NCBI GenBank assembly: GCA_016801845.1
Contig: CM028913.1
Location: 23,960,065-24,024,064 of the forward strand
DNA: 64,000 bases
Direction: 5' to 3'
Source: Polydactylus sextarius
Taxonomy: Eukaryota; Chordata; Actinopteri; Polynemidae
Shown: one piece after another, positions 13,701 through 28,611 of the stretch
How the letters are laid out: the number at the start of each line of letters is the position of its first letter
Numbering within the stretch: the first letter of the stretch is position 1
The notes under the pieces: generated by a model
What the model was told of the DNA's origin: nothing
Seen by the model: the letters and a program-made list of their open reading frames with translations, nothing else
Databases searched by the model: none
Translations under genes and position numbers: made by a program

Positions 13701-15702
13701 CGGTCGTCCATGCGGCTCATTAGAAGTGAGAATGTGATCTACATCTGTAACGTCTGTAAGGAGACAGATGTTTCAAAGTGATGCAGTCATTCGTGCAAGT
13801 TTTGTCTGACTGTGATTATTGTGAGTTTATTTATTTATTCATCATAATTGGTGTTAAAATCAGAGAAAATAAAGAGAACATACCACAAGCTTTTATTTTA
13901 TTTATTTTGATTCTCAACATGTGGTTCTGAGTAAAACTCTAAAAGGAAACATACGTGTTTTCTCTCTGTCTCTGTGCGTCAGGACGGGACTGTTATCGTT
14001 CACACCGTCCGTCGAGGTCAGTTCCTCCGAACGTTACGACCTCCGGGGAGCAGCTTCGTCCCTGCACAGATCTCAGAGCTGCAGGTGGGGATGGAGGGAC
14101 ACATCGTGGTGCAGACGTCGCTGGAGGAACGCTCCAACAGGAAGGTAAAGATCGTCAACAGGAATGAATCGAAAACAAGCGTCTCAGACCTGATCCTTAT
14201 GCCAAATATCCACATTTTCAGGGAAAATACTCGATTTATGTTTACTCTGTGAACGGCTGCCTGCTGTCGTCCTTCAACATGGAGGAGCAGGTCACCACGC
14301 TGCACCTGGTGTCTGAATACGTCATCCTGGGAACCATGCAGGGCAGCCTCCACATACGAGACTTATACAGGTGAGAGGTTGATAAAAACTGATCGTTGAG
14401 GCCTAATTTGTCTGATTTCACAGCAGCTTTTCTTTAAAAAAAAGTTGTGATGAAAGTTGCAGTTTTGAGGCGTTTTGTTGCAATAATGTTGCAGGAGCAA
14501 GTTGCAGTATTTTTCTTTTATAATTCTGCTTTAACAATGAATTAAAAGTGAAGAGATGAAACCAATGTGTTATAGTTTAGTTATAACTCGTCTCTACTAA
14601 GTTTCTAGTGTTTCCACTTGGTGCTAGTTCCTGGTTCCAGCTACTGTTTTAGTTCCTACTCTGTGGAGGAACCAATGGAGCTGAGTCGATACTAAAACGT
14701 GAGGTGAACAGACGCCGCCACTGATTGGTCAGAGGGAGTGTCTTCACAAGCTGCCACCAGACGCCAGTTGAGTTGAGAGAGCGTCAACAAAATAATCAAG
14801 CTCCATTTTTAAACAGGACAAGAGTGATAGCCATCGTCGTAGCTACCTGGTCGTAAGCTAACCCAGCAACAAGTACAGCATCTCCTCCATGTCCATTAAT
14901 GTTTACTGATGTTTTAGTGTCGTGACGTCGCAGCAGTTTGACTCCACCAGTCCAGTAGAGTAGAGACACAACGCTTTAATGGAGAAGAGACAATAAACGA
15001 CTTTCTCTTGATGCTCCAGAACAATATAAAATAGTTTAAACTTTGCCCAGATACTGTTTCTCTTGGTCCTTAGCAGTGATGTTGAAGGTAAATGTGAGAA
15101 TTTTTTTTATCTCACATGTTTCCTGCGTCTTCTAAAAGAAACAAGGAAGTGATTCACTGATCAATGTTGCAGAAAAGTTGTGTTGATCCTCGAGGATTTG
15201 ACAAAAGTCTTAAAATCTGTGAAGTGAAACCTCAACTGTGTCGTTTTTGTTGGACAGTCTGGACGCTCTGGTGACGCCTCTGGCCCTGAAGGTTCCCGTA
15301 TGGAGTGTGTCCGTCACCAAAGAGTGCAGCCACATCCTCGTGGGACTGGAGGACGGCAAGTTAATCGTGGTGGGGGCAGGGAAGCCAGAGGAGGTGAGAA
15401 CCAGGACACGAAGTGACTGTGAGATGTTTGTATGTGTGAGTGTGTCAGGAGGGAGGGGGTTGTAATCATATGCTAAGTGTTGGTCGAAAACCAGCTTTTT
15501 CACATGATAATCGAGCGTCTTTAGTCCAGCTTCTCTGTTTTAGCCCCGAAGTGCAGATTAACATATTTCCTCCTCCTCTTCGTCTTCGTCTCAGGTTCGC
15601 TCGGGACAGTTCTCCCGTCGCCTGTGGGGCTCCACACGCCGCATCTCTCAGGTGTCGTCAGGAGAAACTGAATACAATCCCACTGAGAACACTGGGAAAT
15701 AA
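253..15702 (+). CDS. nbeal2: Neurobeachin-like 2 (NBEAL2), 3' portion, 35 coding exons
   Basis: NBEAL2 is a large BEACH-family scaffold needed for platelet alpha-granule and other secretory granule biogenesis. Joining the 35 exons gives 5365 nt, or 1787 codons plus stop once one extra base near 4023 is allowed for. Human NBEAL2 is about 2750 aa, so roughly the first third lies upstream. The exons encode, in order, an ARM-like/DUF4704-type region, a low-complexity insert, PH-BEACH, BEACH and a C-terminal WD40 propeller. Exon phases match throughout. NBEAL2 rather than NBEAL1 is favoured by the neighbours nradd and setd2, which follow it in the same order in human 3p21.31. One anomaly is the frame break; another is an apparent GC-AG intron at 3892-3967. 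The exon lists are in the three segment entries. Confidence 0.92.
6000..6130. repeat. Probable degenerate teleost interspersed repeat
   Basis: An nbeal2 intron contains the phrase GTGGTGGAAAGTAACTGAA followed by ACATTTACTCAAGTGCTGCA, a wording I recognise as widespread in fish genomes. It is short and has no clear ends. It also resembles the internal text of the 12914-13458 repeat (counts of 'agtaaaagtacaagtac'). Confidence 0.4.
8076..8460 (+). mobile_element. TTAA-flanked MITE-like element, copy 1 (right end lost)
   Basis: A left TTAA at 8076-8079 is followed by ACTGACGGTCCAGAG and then text shared nearly word for word with 17765-18180 (for example GAGTCTATTTCACCATGAA and GACTTACCCAACGTCTGG). 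The shared text stops near 8450 in AT-rich DNA, so this copy lacks the terminal inverted repeat on the right. It lies in the nbeal2 intron between exons 7641-7790 and 8876-9033 and has no coding capacity. Confidence 0.7.
8876..11764 (+). other. nbeal2: nbeal2 exons for PH-BEACH and BEACH domains
   Basis: Exons: 8876-9033, 9129-9253, 9345-9462, 9541-9698, 9778-9911, 9995-10102, 10195-10290, 10414-10538, 10629-10769, 10856-10986, 11059-11168, 11263-11380, 11463-11560 and 11651-11764. The PH-BEACH fold starts around the CELITIVAVVPGRLEVT segment at 9590. BEACH begins near the SNFEYLMQLNTIAGRTYND segment at 10216 and carries the family hallmarks FPWIL, FHYGTHYSNAAGVMHYMIR and FGYKQRGEEAVDALNVF. 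In this family the PH-like and BEACH domains pack together as one interaction module. Introns are short (often under 150 bp), unlike the upstream part of the gene. Confidence 0.93.
12914..13458 (+). repeat. 0.55-kb interspersed repeat, copy A (nbeal2 intron)
   Basis: The block begins with three tandem 20-bp units reading AGTAGAGACACTAGAGTAGA and ends near GTAGTGAAGTATTAGTC. Its reverse complement is at 23521-24068 in intron 1 of nradd, with only scattered mismatches along the whole length. No ORF or obvious terminal inverted repeat is seen, so it is probably a non-autonomous element or its remnant. An AT dinucleotide run follows at 13470-13492. Confidence 0.8.
14590..15010. repeat. Probable degenerate DNA-transposon remnant in nbeal2 intron
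   Basis: The intron before exon 15258 holds text such as GTTCCTACTCTGTGGAGGAA and CCACTGATTGGTCAGAGGGA, which is typical of short non-autonomous DNA transposons dispersed in teleosts. The start also resembles the 'fastened' ends of the element at 59211-59989 (TTTCCACTTGG against TTTCCACCG). I cannot define both ends, so the limits are approximate. Confidence 0.4.
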
Positions 15703-16042
15703 GATGAGTAATGGTGGAGAAACTAAACTGCTCATTAAGACTCAAGTCAACGAGGCCTTTCTCTTCTTGTGAAGCAGAGAAACTTTCCTTCAACAGCAGC
15801 AGCAGCAGCAGCAGCAGCCGCCTACGATCTCTCTGAGAGAGCAACTTATACACTGAGCACTTTTAAAAAAACAAAACAAAACAAACAGAAAAAAAAAATC
15901 TTGAATAATTTGATATTTTATTCATCCACGGTCGCGTACTGTTTTTAATCAGCATCATTCCAAAGAGTGGCCTTGTGTGTGTGTGTGTGTGTGTTTTTTA
16001 TTTTATTTTTGTGGACGACAAAGAGCTCGCCGTTTGTTTTTT

Positions 16043-16073
<31 letters not shown>

Positions 16074-16529
16074 ACCAGCTTTTGTCAGACTATATATGCA
16101 CTGAGTCATGTTTCAGGGGAGGTAATGACTCACTCTGATGCACATTCAGCCTCAGACACAGAGACGAGTAACGCTGTGAACTCCTCCTCCTCCTCCTCCT
16201 CTTCCTCACCCCCCTTCGGCGTCGATATCGTCACCGTTTGACGACATCTTCTTAATGAAACTCCTGCAAACTTGAAAAAAAAAAAAAAAAAAAAAAACAA
16301 GAAACAAACTGTTGCAGACTTTGCTCCAGATATTTTTCTACATTGCAATACCGGTGAACACCACAAGAGGCCGTCGTCTCTCGTCTCGTCTCAGCTGATC
16401 ACCGGCTGTGTTGTCATCAAGCTGCACCACAGTGTATAATTGTGCATTCCTGAGGCTCTGTGAAACTGTTACAGTTAAAACAATAAGTGCTTTAATAGTC
16501 AAGTATGTGAAACATATTCTCTGTTGCCT

Positions 16530-16583
<54 letters not shown>

Positions 16584-17440
16584 AACGGTGGAGTAAAAGC
16601 TTTTATAAAAGCTTCTATAATAGTTTTGTCCTTTTGTCCATCATGTGACTGTATCTCTGATTTTGGATCTGGAAAGTGCCTTTTATCAGCTTGAGCCATG
16701 TGTAAACACTGAATACCATTTTTTTTTTTTTTTACATTTTTGAATCTTTCTTTAAAACGCACCTTTCCTACTTTTACTGTGACTCACACACACACACACA
16801 CAACTTGTCCGTACTGGTATCCTGCGCTGTGTGTTTCTGAAAACATCTGAAGACGCTGATGACTGCGAAACACGTGAGGAGAAAGAAAAGAAAAAAGAGA
16901 GAAAGAGAGAGAGAGAGAGAGTGATCGAGCTTCAGAGGAATTCACTTCCTGTCGGCTTCTTCTTTTTTTTTTTTTACTGTGGTTGGAACAAAGTAGTTGT
17001 TATGCAGTGTCATGATGGAGGAGAAAGAGACAAAGAGAAAAAAAAAAAACTATGTGGGAGAATGCAATACCCATAACATGATGCACACACACACACACAC
17101 ACACTCATAAACACATAAACACACACATTTTTCTTTCTTTTTCTTTTGGGAGGTGATGCTCAAGAGTTGAGTCCAAAATCACATTTAAATCAAATTACAG
17201 GTGAAATAACATGTTATAAAGTTAAAGTTTGTCGCAGCTGATATCAGTTTATATAACACTGCCTACTGTGTGTTTGCTCTAAACCTTATGAATGTAATAT
17301 TTCTAACTATAACTATGCAGTAACACTCTGAAGCCTTTGATTTTTAACCAACTTGAGGTTTAGAAAAATTGGGTCTTTACAGTCGTTTATCATCAGTCCT
17401 CTTATGAAATGAAAAATAAAACAAAAACAAACAAACAAGA
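15703..17440 (+). other. nbeal2: nbeal2 3' UTR (probable)
   Basis: The stretch after the TAA stop has no further exon signals. It opens with a CAG run at 15797-15821 and holds several homopolymer runs (poly-T near 16040, poly-A near 16275), a CA/TA run at 16530-16581 and a purine-rich GA run at 16890-16921. The first AATAAA I find on the plus strand is 17415-17420. The true cleavage site is uncertain and internal priming-type A runs are common here. Confidence 0.5.
17415..17420 (+). terminator. nbeal2: Candidate polyadenylation signal of nbeal2
   Basis: This is an AATAAA hexamer 1.7 kb after the nbeal2 stop and before the MITE cluster. No earlier canonical hexamer was seen in the 3' UTR. Confidence 0.4.
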
Positions 17441-17764
17441 CTAAAGTTACGTCTAAGGTTTAAATCATCATGCTGTAAATAATGTATTCGATATTTTTTT
17501 TTGTTTGTTTTTGATTTAAAAGCCTTAAGTGAAGGCCAGCACTGCCTTTAATTCCACCACTATTATAATAATAATTATTATTGTTGTTGTTATTATTATT
17601 ATTATTATTTAGAGTTTGTAATTTTTTTTTTTTTTTTTTTGGAAGATGTTAAAAAGAACAATACACTTTGAAAAACAAACAACAAACAACAAAAAAAAGC
17701 TGAGTTAAATGTCGTGTCTGTGTGTTTCCTCAAAAAACAAATATGGACGATGATACACTTTTAT

Positions 17765-18267
17765 TTAAAGTGACGTCCAGAGTAACATGAACCAGAGTCT
17801 ATTTCACCATGAATACGAGTCAAACTCCCCTCAACAGATATTTTACGTTGGTTGAAGTAATATCCAGTTTGACCATCTTTTGTTTTCACAACCAAATAGT
17901 TAACAATGAAAGTAAATGGGGCAGTCAGCCAAACGTATCTAAATTGTCATTTTTTAACCACTAATAAAGCTCAAAATATCACTTCACTTCAGCAGTAGCA
18001 TGAATAGGGTCCCTACACATAAACTGAAGTACTGATAACTTAGTAAGTGAACCCAGAGTTTATTAAAAACACTGTTTTACAAGACTTACCCAACGTCTGG
18101 TTTTATAACAACTGGAGATGAAGGTTGTTCTACATCAGCAAGTTCATCATTTTACTGAACAACAGGCTGATGTGTCCGTGAAGAGAAAAATGATGAATCT
18201 ATGTCTCTTGAGGGGGTGTTTGTTAAAATAGACTTTGGGTTCAAATTAGTCCAGAACGTCACTTTAA
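17765..18267 (+). mobile_element. TTAA-flanked MITE-like element, copy 2 (both ends present)
   Basis: TTAA at 17765-17768 precedes AGTGACGTCCAGAG, and the other end reads CCAGAACGTCACT followed by TTAA at 18264-18267, so the copy has short inverted termini (AGTGACG and CGTCACT) inside a TTAA duplication. TTAA target duplication is characteristic of piggyBac-type transposons. The roughly 500-bp body has no ORF, so it would be a non-autonomous derivative. The centre (CAACAGGCTGATGTGTCCGT) is itself partly palindromic. Confidence 0.7.
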
Positions 18268-18365
18268 TGAATCACAGGGAGGATATCAGTAACATCAACT
18301 CACAGTTTAATAAAAACCTGTGAATGTTTGAATGAATCCAGGACATCTTTTATAAGGTCACATTA

Positions 18366-18713
18366 ACTGGTGATGAAGGGTGTTCAAGATCAGCAGATTC
18401 ATCATTTTCCAGGCTGATGTGTCTGTGAAGAGACGAGGAAAATGTTGAATCTGCTGATGTGAAACACCCTTCATCACCGGTTGTAATGAAAACAAGATGT
18501 TATGAGCTTTATTAGTGGTTAAAAAATGACAATTTAGATACGTTTGGCTGACTGCCCCATTTACTTTCATTGTTAACTATTTGGTTGTGAAAACAAAAGA
18601 CGGTCAAACTGGATATTACTTCAACCAACGTAAAATATCTGTTGAGGGGGAGTTTGACTCGTATTCATGGTGAAATAGACTCTGGTTCATGTTGCTCTGA
18701 ACCGTCACTTTAA
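18366..18713 (-). mobile_element. TTAA MITE-like element, copy 3 (inverted, truncated)
   Basis: Reverse-complement text of copy 2 begins near ACTGGTGATGAAGGGTGTTC and ends in GAACCGTCACT followed by TTAA at 18710-18713. The left terminus is missing. It lies about 100 bp from copy 2 in opposite orientation, so the two together can fold into a long hairpin. Confidence 0.65.
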
Positions 18714-18730
18714 ATGAAAAATGAGGTGAT

Positions 18731-21479
<2,749 letters not shown>

Positions 21480-21480
<1 letters not shown>

Positions 21481-22007
21481 GCCCTCCGTGACTTTCCAGC
21501 TGCTGCCGTGATGCAGCCAATCAGCAGGCGCCTGTGAAAGCTGAGTCGATGGGAGGAGACAATGATCCGAGGAGAAATCTGCAGGAGCTTTTCCTGCCTC
21601 ATCTGTCGCGGAGCTGCAGGAGAGGAGAGAGGAGAGAGGAGGAGATGAGAGCTCAAACAGAAGAAACTTTGTGTTAACTTTCTCAGTATCGAGAGAGAGA
21701 GAGAGAGAAGGAGAGAGGGGAGGGATGCACATGCGCTGCGGACACACTGCGGATTATACAAACTGCGCGTTTTTCGTGCGTAAAAAGAAAAAAAACCCAA
21801 AAACCTCTTTCAACATCTGGTCACCGAACCATGACCAAACTCTCCTGTCTGCTTTAATCTGAAAGATTTAGTGTCAGAGAAGTTTTGATGACACTTTTTA
21901 ACGCGCTGTTTGGAAGTTGAGAGCTGAAGAAGAAGAAGGAAAAAAAAAAGTTGTCAGAGACCGAGACGCGCCGATTCGTCCCCTGATTTGTCCTGAAGCT
22001 TGAAAAC
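21480..22007 (+). promoter_or_regulatory. nradd: Promoter and 5' UTR region of nradd
   Basis: The 500 bp before the nradd start are more GC-balanced than the AT-rich DNA upstream and contain a purine run (GAGAGAGAGAGAGAG at 21690-21706). No TATA box in a convincing position was found, so the transcription start is not fixed. Confidence 0.4.
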
Positions 22008-23080
22008 ATGGGAGTGTTTGTCATCTGCGCGCTTCTGCTGCTCAAAGTAAGAAACGATTCATCTCTGATTCTGATTCATGAGTAAAAAAAAAAACTATCC
22101 TGTTTCTGATCTGTTTTTGATTAAAACTTAAAATGTTCCCAAAAGAGACACGAGACATGTTTGTGTCACACGGGTCTTTGTTGGATGACAAACCTGGTTC
22201 CTTGTGACTTTAACATGAAGTGAAATCACAGATAATATCTTGTTGGTTTCAAAGACACAAACATGAAAGCAACAACAACAAACAAACAAACATCATGGAA
22301 ATCACGTGGAGACTCTTTTTGTTCATGTGCACGACTCAAACTGTTAAAGTCTTTATTTTTATTTTAAGAAATTCCACTCACATGACACATTTCCTCTCAT
22401 CACCATCATCTGACAACATCAGGCTCCAAAGATCAGCAGCAGCTCAGTGATAAATGATGTATTTTATGGATAAATTACAGTCTGGGTGGTGTTTGATAGC
22501 ATATCATTAAGACAGGATCAGTAGAAAAGACCCCCCCCTCCCTCCTCCTCCTTTCTTCTTTCTCCTTCTTCTTATTTTTTCCTCCACAGTTGCAGACAAT
22601 AATTTGACACTCATCCACCTCTGGGCCTGAAGTCATGTCCCAACTCGCTCGTCACAGTCAAAGCACTTTTGTTAGATCAAAGTATTTACATAAAACTCAA
22701 GATGTGTGTCTGTTTTTTTTTTTTTTTTTTTTTCTTTTATTCTGAGGGTGTAACAGTGAAACACCAACAGCAGCTTTTCTTTCTCTTTCTCTTTTTATTT
22801 TCTTGTCTTAGAGATGATTCCTTCGTTATAAAGTTTCCCAGCATCTTTTAAAAAAAAAAAAAAGTCTCACTTCTTCTTCTTCTTCTACTGCTGCAACTGT
22901 TAAACCTGTTTCTAAAGTTGTGTGTGTGTGTGTGTGAGTTTACTGGACTTGTTGCCACATTTTCTTGCTCGCGGCGGTTCCTGGTGAAGAAGAAGAAGAA
23001 GAAGAAAAAAAGCTTGCAGTTGCTGCTGGGGTCTGGATATCCGGAGCGAAGCAATTATCATCATTTTCTCCCAGTTTGTG

Positions 23081-23146
<66 letters not shown>

Positions 23147-23267
23147 CAGAGGGGGGAGGAAGAGGAGGAGGAGGAGGAGGAAGAAGAAGTGGAGGGTGGG
23201 GGGAGTAGTTTGTTACCACAGTCATTTGAATTTCCATACAGCAGTTAAGCAGATTTCTTTACGGGGT

Positions 23268-23305
<38 letters not shown>

Positions 23306-23378
23306 GTTGGGGTCATTTTATGAAACTTAAACCTTTTCTCTCTTTGGTGGAAGTTGACACACACACACACACACAGCT

Positions 23379-23420
<42 letters not shown>

Positions 23421-25341
23421 CCTTTAATTTGTGTCTTTCTGCTAATGACAGTGATCGACGTAGAGTCGATGAGGACGAGACGCTCACACAACTTTCACCT
23501 CAACAGCTCAGACGAAGTAATAATACTTCACTACTGTACTTCAGTATGTTCTGTAAATTTCCTAAATTAATGACACTTTTCCTCTGATCCATCGTCAGTG
23601 TTGAGTGACTCAGTAAATGTGGTGTTTTGACTCTAAGTCGACCTGTGACTGTTTAGACCATCAACACCATGTCTGAGGGTTGATGGAGGCTCCATCTTAA
23701 AGGTGGATGATGGAGAAACTTCAACAATATCAATATCAAACACTAATTTACATTTAGTGAAAAAAGAACAACTTTAGTTCTTTAGTTCAGACTCATTCAT
23801 TGTCTATGAAGATTGTTGTAGCTCCATGTTTTAAAGTGCTGGATAAACTTCATAATATTCTTCTGTTTTATTAACATGTACTTGTACTTTTACTTTCTAC
23901 ACTTAACTACATTTACTTATAGATTACTGTCATACTGAAGTACAGTAAATACTAGATACTTTAAGACTTTTACTGGAGAATCATTCTAGTGACGACTTGA
24001 ACTTCTACCAGAGTTATTTTATTCTACTCTAGTGTCTCTACTTCTACTCTAGTGTCTCTACTTCTACTGTTGTGGGTCAGTGTGCATTATCATGACCACG
24101 GCTATGGCTATGTCCTGGAGGATCATGGGTTTTGCGTCTTCACACACACACACACTCTCTCTGTGTGTGTTCATCCTTTTGTGTGTTTGTTTTCACCCAG
24201 ATTAGATTAAGTGTGGAAAGTCCGGCCTATAGGCTCTTTCAAATGTGGTCTGAGATCAAGCAGAGCACAGGAAACGTTAAAGGCACAGTGGAGGTTGAAA
24301 TGAAGTGTGTGTGTGTGTTCATGTGTTCGTGTGTGTGTGATCTGTGATGACTGAGCGACCTCGGCAGCCGCAGGAGCTTGAGAGCCTCATTGAAAGCGTC
24401 GCTCCTCGGTGGTCTGGTGTGTCTGCTCTCCCTGGGGAATCACTTCAAAATCAGACTGCAGCTACTTACCTACATGTATTTAAAAAAAAAAAAAAGCAAC
24501 TGCAGCCTCCTCCTCCTCCTCCTCCTCCTCCTCAGACTCTCTGACCCCACCTCCTCACCAGGAGGTGACAGATACAACTGTGTTTGGTTAAAAAACACAA
24601 ACACAGCATTTTTATTTTTAACTATTTTTAATTAACATTCATGTAGCAGCACTAGAGCATCACACCTCTCTGTTTCTAACCATTTTAGTTTTAGTACTGT
24701 GACTGTAACTGGATATTAAAATATCCATTGCACTCGTAAACACTAAGTGGCAGCCATATATAGTCCTATTTCTATGTATACAGTCATTCCTGCTCTGAGT
24801 AGATCACTGTTCGCTCTCGTCTCCAGCAGGGCACGGACTAAATATTTCATTGTGCGCCGGGGCAGCGGCTGAGGTGCCAAACCTTTGGCAGCTTCTGCTC
24901 GGCCCCTGCAGCCACTTCCTAACACACACATGCAGTAAAACGGCACAAATCTCAAGCTGTAGGTGAAAATAAAACAGAGCCACTGTCGCCAAATATTTAT
25001 CACAGTATAGATTTAAGGGGGTAAATGGTTTGTGAGTGTGAGCGGAGCAGCTCCATCTGCCGCTCAGCTCCACCTTATTATGGTTGTAGGCCCGTTTGGT
25101 CGCAGGCTGCCAACTCCTAAACATCCACCACCCCCACCACCTTCACCCTCCTACACGCTAATACCTCTGATCTGGGTTGTGTGGATGTGTGTTGAGATAT
25201 CATCAGAGTTCTTGGTAAAAAAAAAAAAAAGGAAAAAGAAAAAAGGAAAATTGGTTGTTTTTGGAAGCAGGAGAGCCGTCGTTTTCAAAGCTGTGGTATC
25301 AGCGTGGAACATTTCAGCCTGATTGCGACTTTGGGCACGAA

Positions 25342-25390
<49 letters not shown>

Positions 25391-25507
25391 AAGCAGCATT
25401 GTGAGGACATGTTGGCCTTTTGACTTGTTTGTCTTTGGAGGTTTTTAGTTCAAATAAACTCAGGTTTAGGTTTGAATCATGTGTGAGTGTCCTCATAGCT
25501 ATCTAGA

Positions 25508-25560
<53 letters not shown>

Positions 25561-28560
25561 TGGGCTTTTCGTTAGAGGCTCTACAGGTTTGCACATGTCG
25601 TCCTGTGTGTCTTGGCAGACTTCAGAGACAAAGAGAGACATCAGCGGGTTGTTTAGTTGTTACTTTCCTCCTTTGCAGGAGGTTAGTTGTTAGACATCTG
25701 TTTGCTCTCGTCAAACCGCCCCTCAACTCCTCCACCTCCCTCCACCCTCCGCCCACACCCTCCCTGGGGGCAGAAAAAGACCAATCTCCCTTAAAACTCT
25801 TGTGCATGTTTAAGATGCCGTCGTTGAGAGCCTGGAGAGAATGAAGGTGGAGGCGGAGGAGTTAGTGAAATACTGACCTTCATAGACACACCTGCAGGGC
25901 TTGGTTGACTTCAAAGAGAGACCCCCCCCCCCTCTCCTCTAACCCCCTCACCCAAACAGACACTCTCATGCTGGGCAGCCTTGGTTAACTGACACCCTCG
26001 CCTGGGGCTGGAACCGTCTCCCCCATCTCCTCCTCCTCTTTTTCTGTTGTCATGAAATAAACACACATGCGTCGTATTCACATTGTCATTCACGCTGATT
26101 GAGAGTGAGAATCTCCTTCCTTCTTCCTTTTTTTCCTGACTGTTTTCCCTCAAACTAACCCCAGCTTTTCTTTCTTTCTTTCTTTCTTTTTTTTTTTTTT
26201 GCTAATGTTGGTTTTATTCTTTCCCTCGGTCTGAAGCCATCTGATTAAATCCAGCCACTCCTCTCAGGCACCGACCCTGCTGCTGCACAAGCCGTCAGGA
26301 ATGTCTGATCTATCCCTCATGTCACAGCTCAAGCTGGGCTCTCCATTACCCACTTTCAGATAAGGACTCTGAGCACTTTTTAAGGGAGCGAAAAGTGAGG
26401 CAGATAGAAAGATAAAAAACAAAAGGGCACTTTCAGTTCACCCGCTTCCTCTTTGCTACTTTAATTGCACCGAACTGAGATGTGAGAAGAAGAAAAAAAA
26501 AAACTTCCCTCTCTGCTCTGAAATGTAAGATATGAATCATAAGAACCAGAATAGATTTGTGTGTTGTTTTTATTTCCTGCAGGTTTCTGTCATCGATGCT
26601 TGTGCCACTAACCAGTTCACTGAGTCGGGTCAGTGCTGCAGTGCGTGTTCCCCCGGCTTTGGAGTGAAAGTACAATGTGGGGAAGAAGATACGGTGTGTA
26701 CACCGTGTAAAGCGGGTGAGCAATTATAATCTACAGTTACTGCACCGATGCAGAATATGTTTCACCTGCTTTGTCGTTTTCTGAGTCTCCTGTCTCAGGG
26801 GCTGCAAGAGAGATTTGTGAGAGAAGAAAGAAGTCGTTTATTCAGACTTTATTTGTTCTTTTTTTCCCCCTCAGGAACGTTTTCACCCGGCGGCCTGAAG
26901 GAGTGTGTCCCCTGCGACAAATGTCCCCGCAGCGTCCCCATGGTGGCGTCCTGCTCGGCCACCGAGAACACGCAGTGCGAGTGCGACAGCGGCTTCTTCT
27001 TCTTCAGCAGCCTCAGTTTGTGCGCCCCGTGCTCCAAATGCAAACGAGGCGAAGGCGCCACGCAAGAGTGCGGCATTCGAGGGGACACGGTTTGTGAGAT
27101 CTGCGGCCCGGGGACGTTTTCAGAAGAACACAACAACCTCAAACCCTGTCAGACCTGCACCCAGTGCTCGGACAGCGAGGTGGAGATCAGAGCCTGCATG
27201 CCCAACTCTGACACTCTGTGCATGGGTGAGTTATGAAGGAACGGCTGAAAACAAAGTCACCAACAAGCACATTTAGACTATAAAACTACAGTTCCCAGCT
27301 GCTCTAGGAAATGAGTTTTTAAAAAAGAAGCTATAAATGTTTGACCTCTTTGATGAGGTCAAGCACCTCAGAGCGAGTAGGTAAGTCGGAAAGTATTGAG
27401 AAGACGGATGATCTCTGTGGGTTTTTACGGGATTTTGTTGACAATAAGAAAAATATAGAATAGCTTCGGTCTTTAAAGATCTCACGCAGCGAGAGGCAGT
27501 AATAGCGAAAGATATAAAGATAAAAGAATGAGCTCAAAGGAAGATGGAGGAAGGAGGGGGTTGTGAGATTACAAGGACATGTGGTCAACACCTGCATCCA
27601 CACCTCATCTCAACACTCCCAGCATGGAAACATGAGAAGTGAAGTGAAAAAAAAGAGCCCACTTAAGCACCGTAGTCCAATTGGTTTGAGCTCGACGGGT
27701 CTTTAAGTTCACTGACCCCGACGACGACTCCGTCTGTTCGCCACCAAATGGCTACACTCACTCTCCAGGAGAGAGGTCGTCTGTATACACTCTGAGTTCA
27801 CAAGTCACGACCTCCTGACCCCGGAGAGTTCAGCCCAGTACCTTTGTAGCGTTTGATCCTAAAATAGTCCGACCGCAGGAGGGAAGAGCGGGGCAGGAAC
27901 TGGGGGCAATGAAAGGTTTGAAAACCCCAGGGGAGCGCGACGACCGAGGCTATCATTACATCAGGCGTTCGGGCTTCTCGGGGGAATTATTTCTGGGCCT
28001 CGTTTACGCCACAGAAATGTGTTTCTGACGTGCACATGTTCACTTATAACGCCGCCGTACTTGACGTGCCCTCTCTTCTTTACAGACAAGAAGCTGCACA
28101 TTTTAACTCGTCCCGCCGACTCCGACGGGACTCGTGAGGTTCCAGAGGCGGCGCCGGTGGACGGTAACGCCAGTCCGGCTCCGGGAACGCCCAACTTCAC
28201 GCCGCAGGAGGAAGGCGGCAGCAACAACATCCTGGTGTACGTGTCCGTCCTGGCCGCCGTGGTCCTGGGTCTGCTGCTTTACGTGGCTTATAAATGGTGA
28301 GTTGTCGGCTTCTTCTTGCTCCTTAAATGGATGTAATAATTATTAGAAGACAAACGAGCTCGGTGTTTGTAATTTTAACTGACATTGTTTTTTTCGCGGT
28401 TGCTCCTCAGCTGGAGATCGTGTAAACAGAAGAAGGCGCTGTCTAAAGCCCGGGCGGCCGAGCTGGGAGCGTCTCCAGAAGGAGAGAAGCTGCAAAGCGA
28501 CAGCGGCGTTTTCTTGGACTCGCACAGTCTGCAAGACAACCAGCCCAGCAAAGGTGTGGT

Positions 28561-28611
<51 letters not shown>

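Larger units (their letters stand above)
11857..15702 (+). other. nbeal2: nbeal2 exons for C-terminal WD40 propeller and stop
   Basis: Exons: 11857-11943, 12036-12145, 12547-12719, 12801-12895, 13536-13652, 13983-14144, 14222-14370, 15258-15393 and 15595-15702. WD-type signatures include FSGGHWDCSLRVTQL, LISGSRDTSCIVWQV, LCGHDQEVTCVAI and MAVSGSKDGTVIVHTV. The protein ends in SGETEYNPTENTGK and a TAA stop at 15700-15702. The propeller is the usual C-terminus of NBEA-family proteins and is taken to bind partners. The intron at 12896-13535 holds a copy of a 0.55-kb repeat that recurs inverted in nradd. Confidence 0.9.
22047..26582 (+). other. nradd: Large first intron of nradd with repeats and possible regulatory DNA
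   Basis: This 4.5-kb intron separates the signal-peptide exon from the first Cys-rich repeat. It contains dense simple repeats, an inverted copy of the nbeal2 intron repeat (23521-24068) and two less repetitive stretches, 24730-25030 and 26220-26430, that carry no ORF. The latter includes a TCAGATAAGG GATA-type site near 26356. These stretches are candidates for enhancers only because they are complex sequence in an otherwise repetitive intron. Confidence 0.6.
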
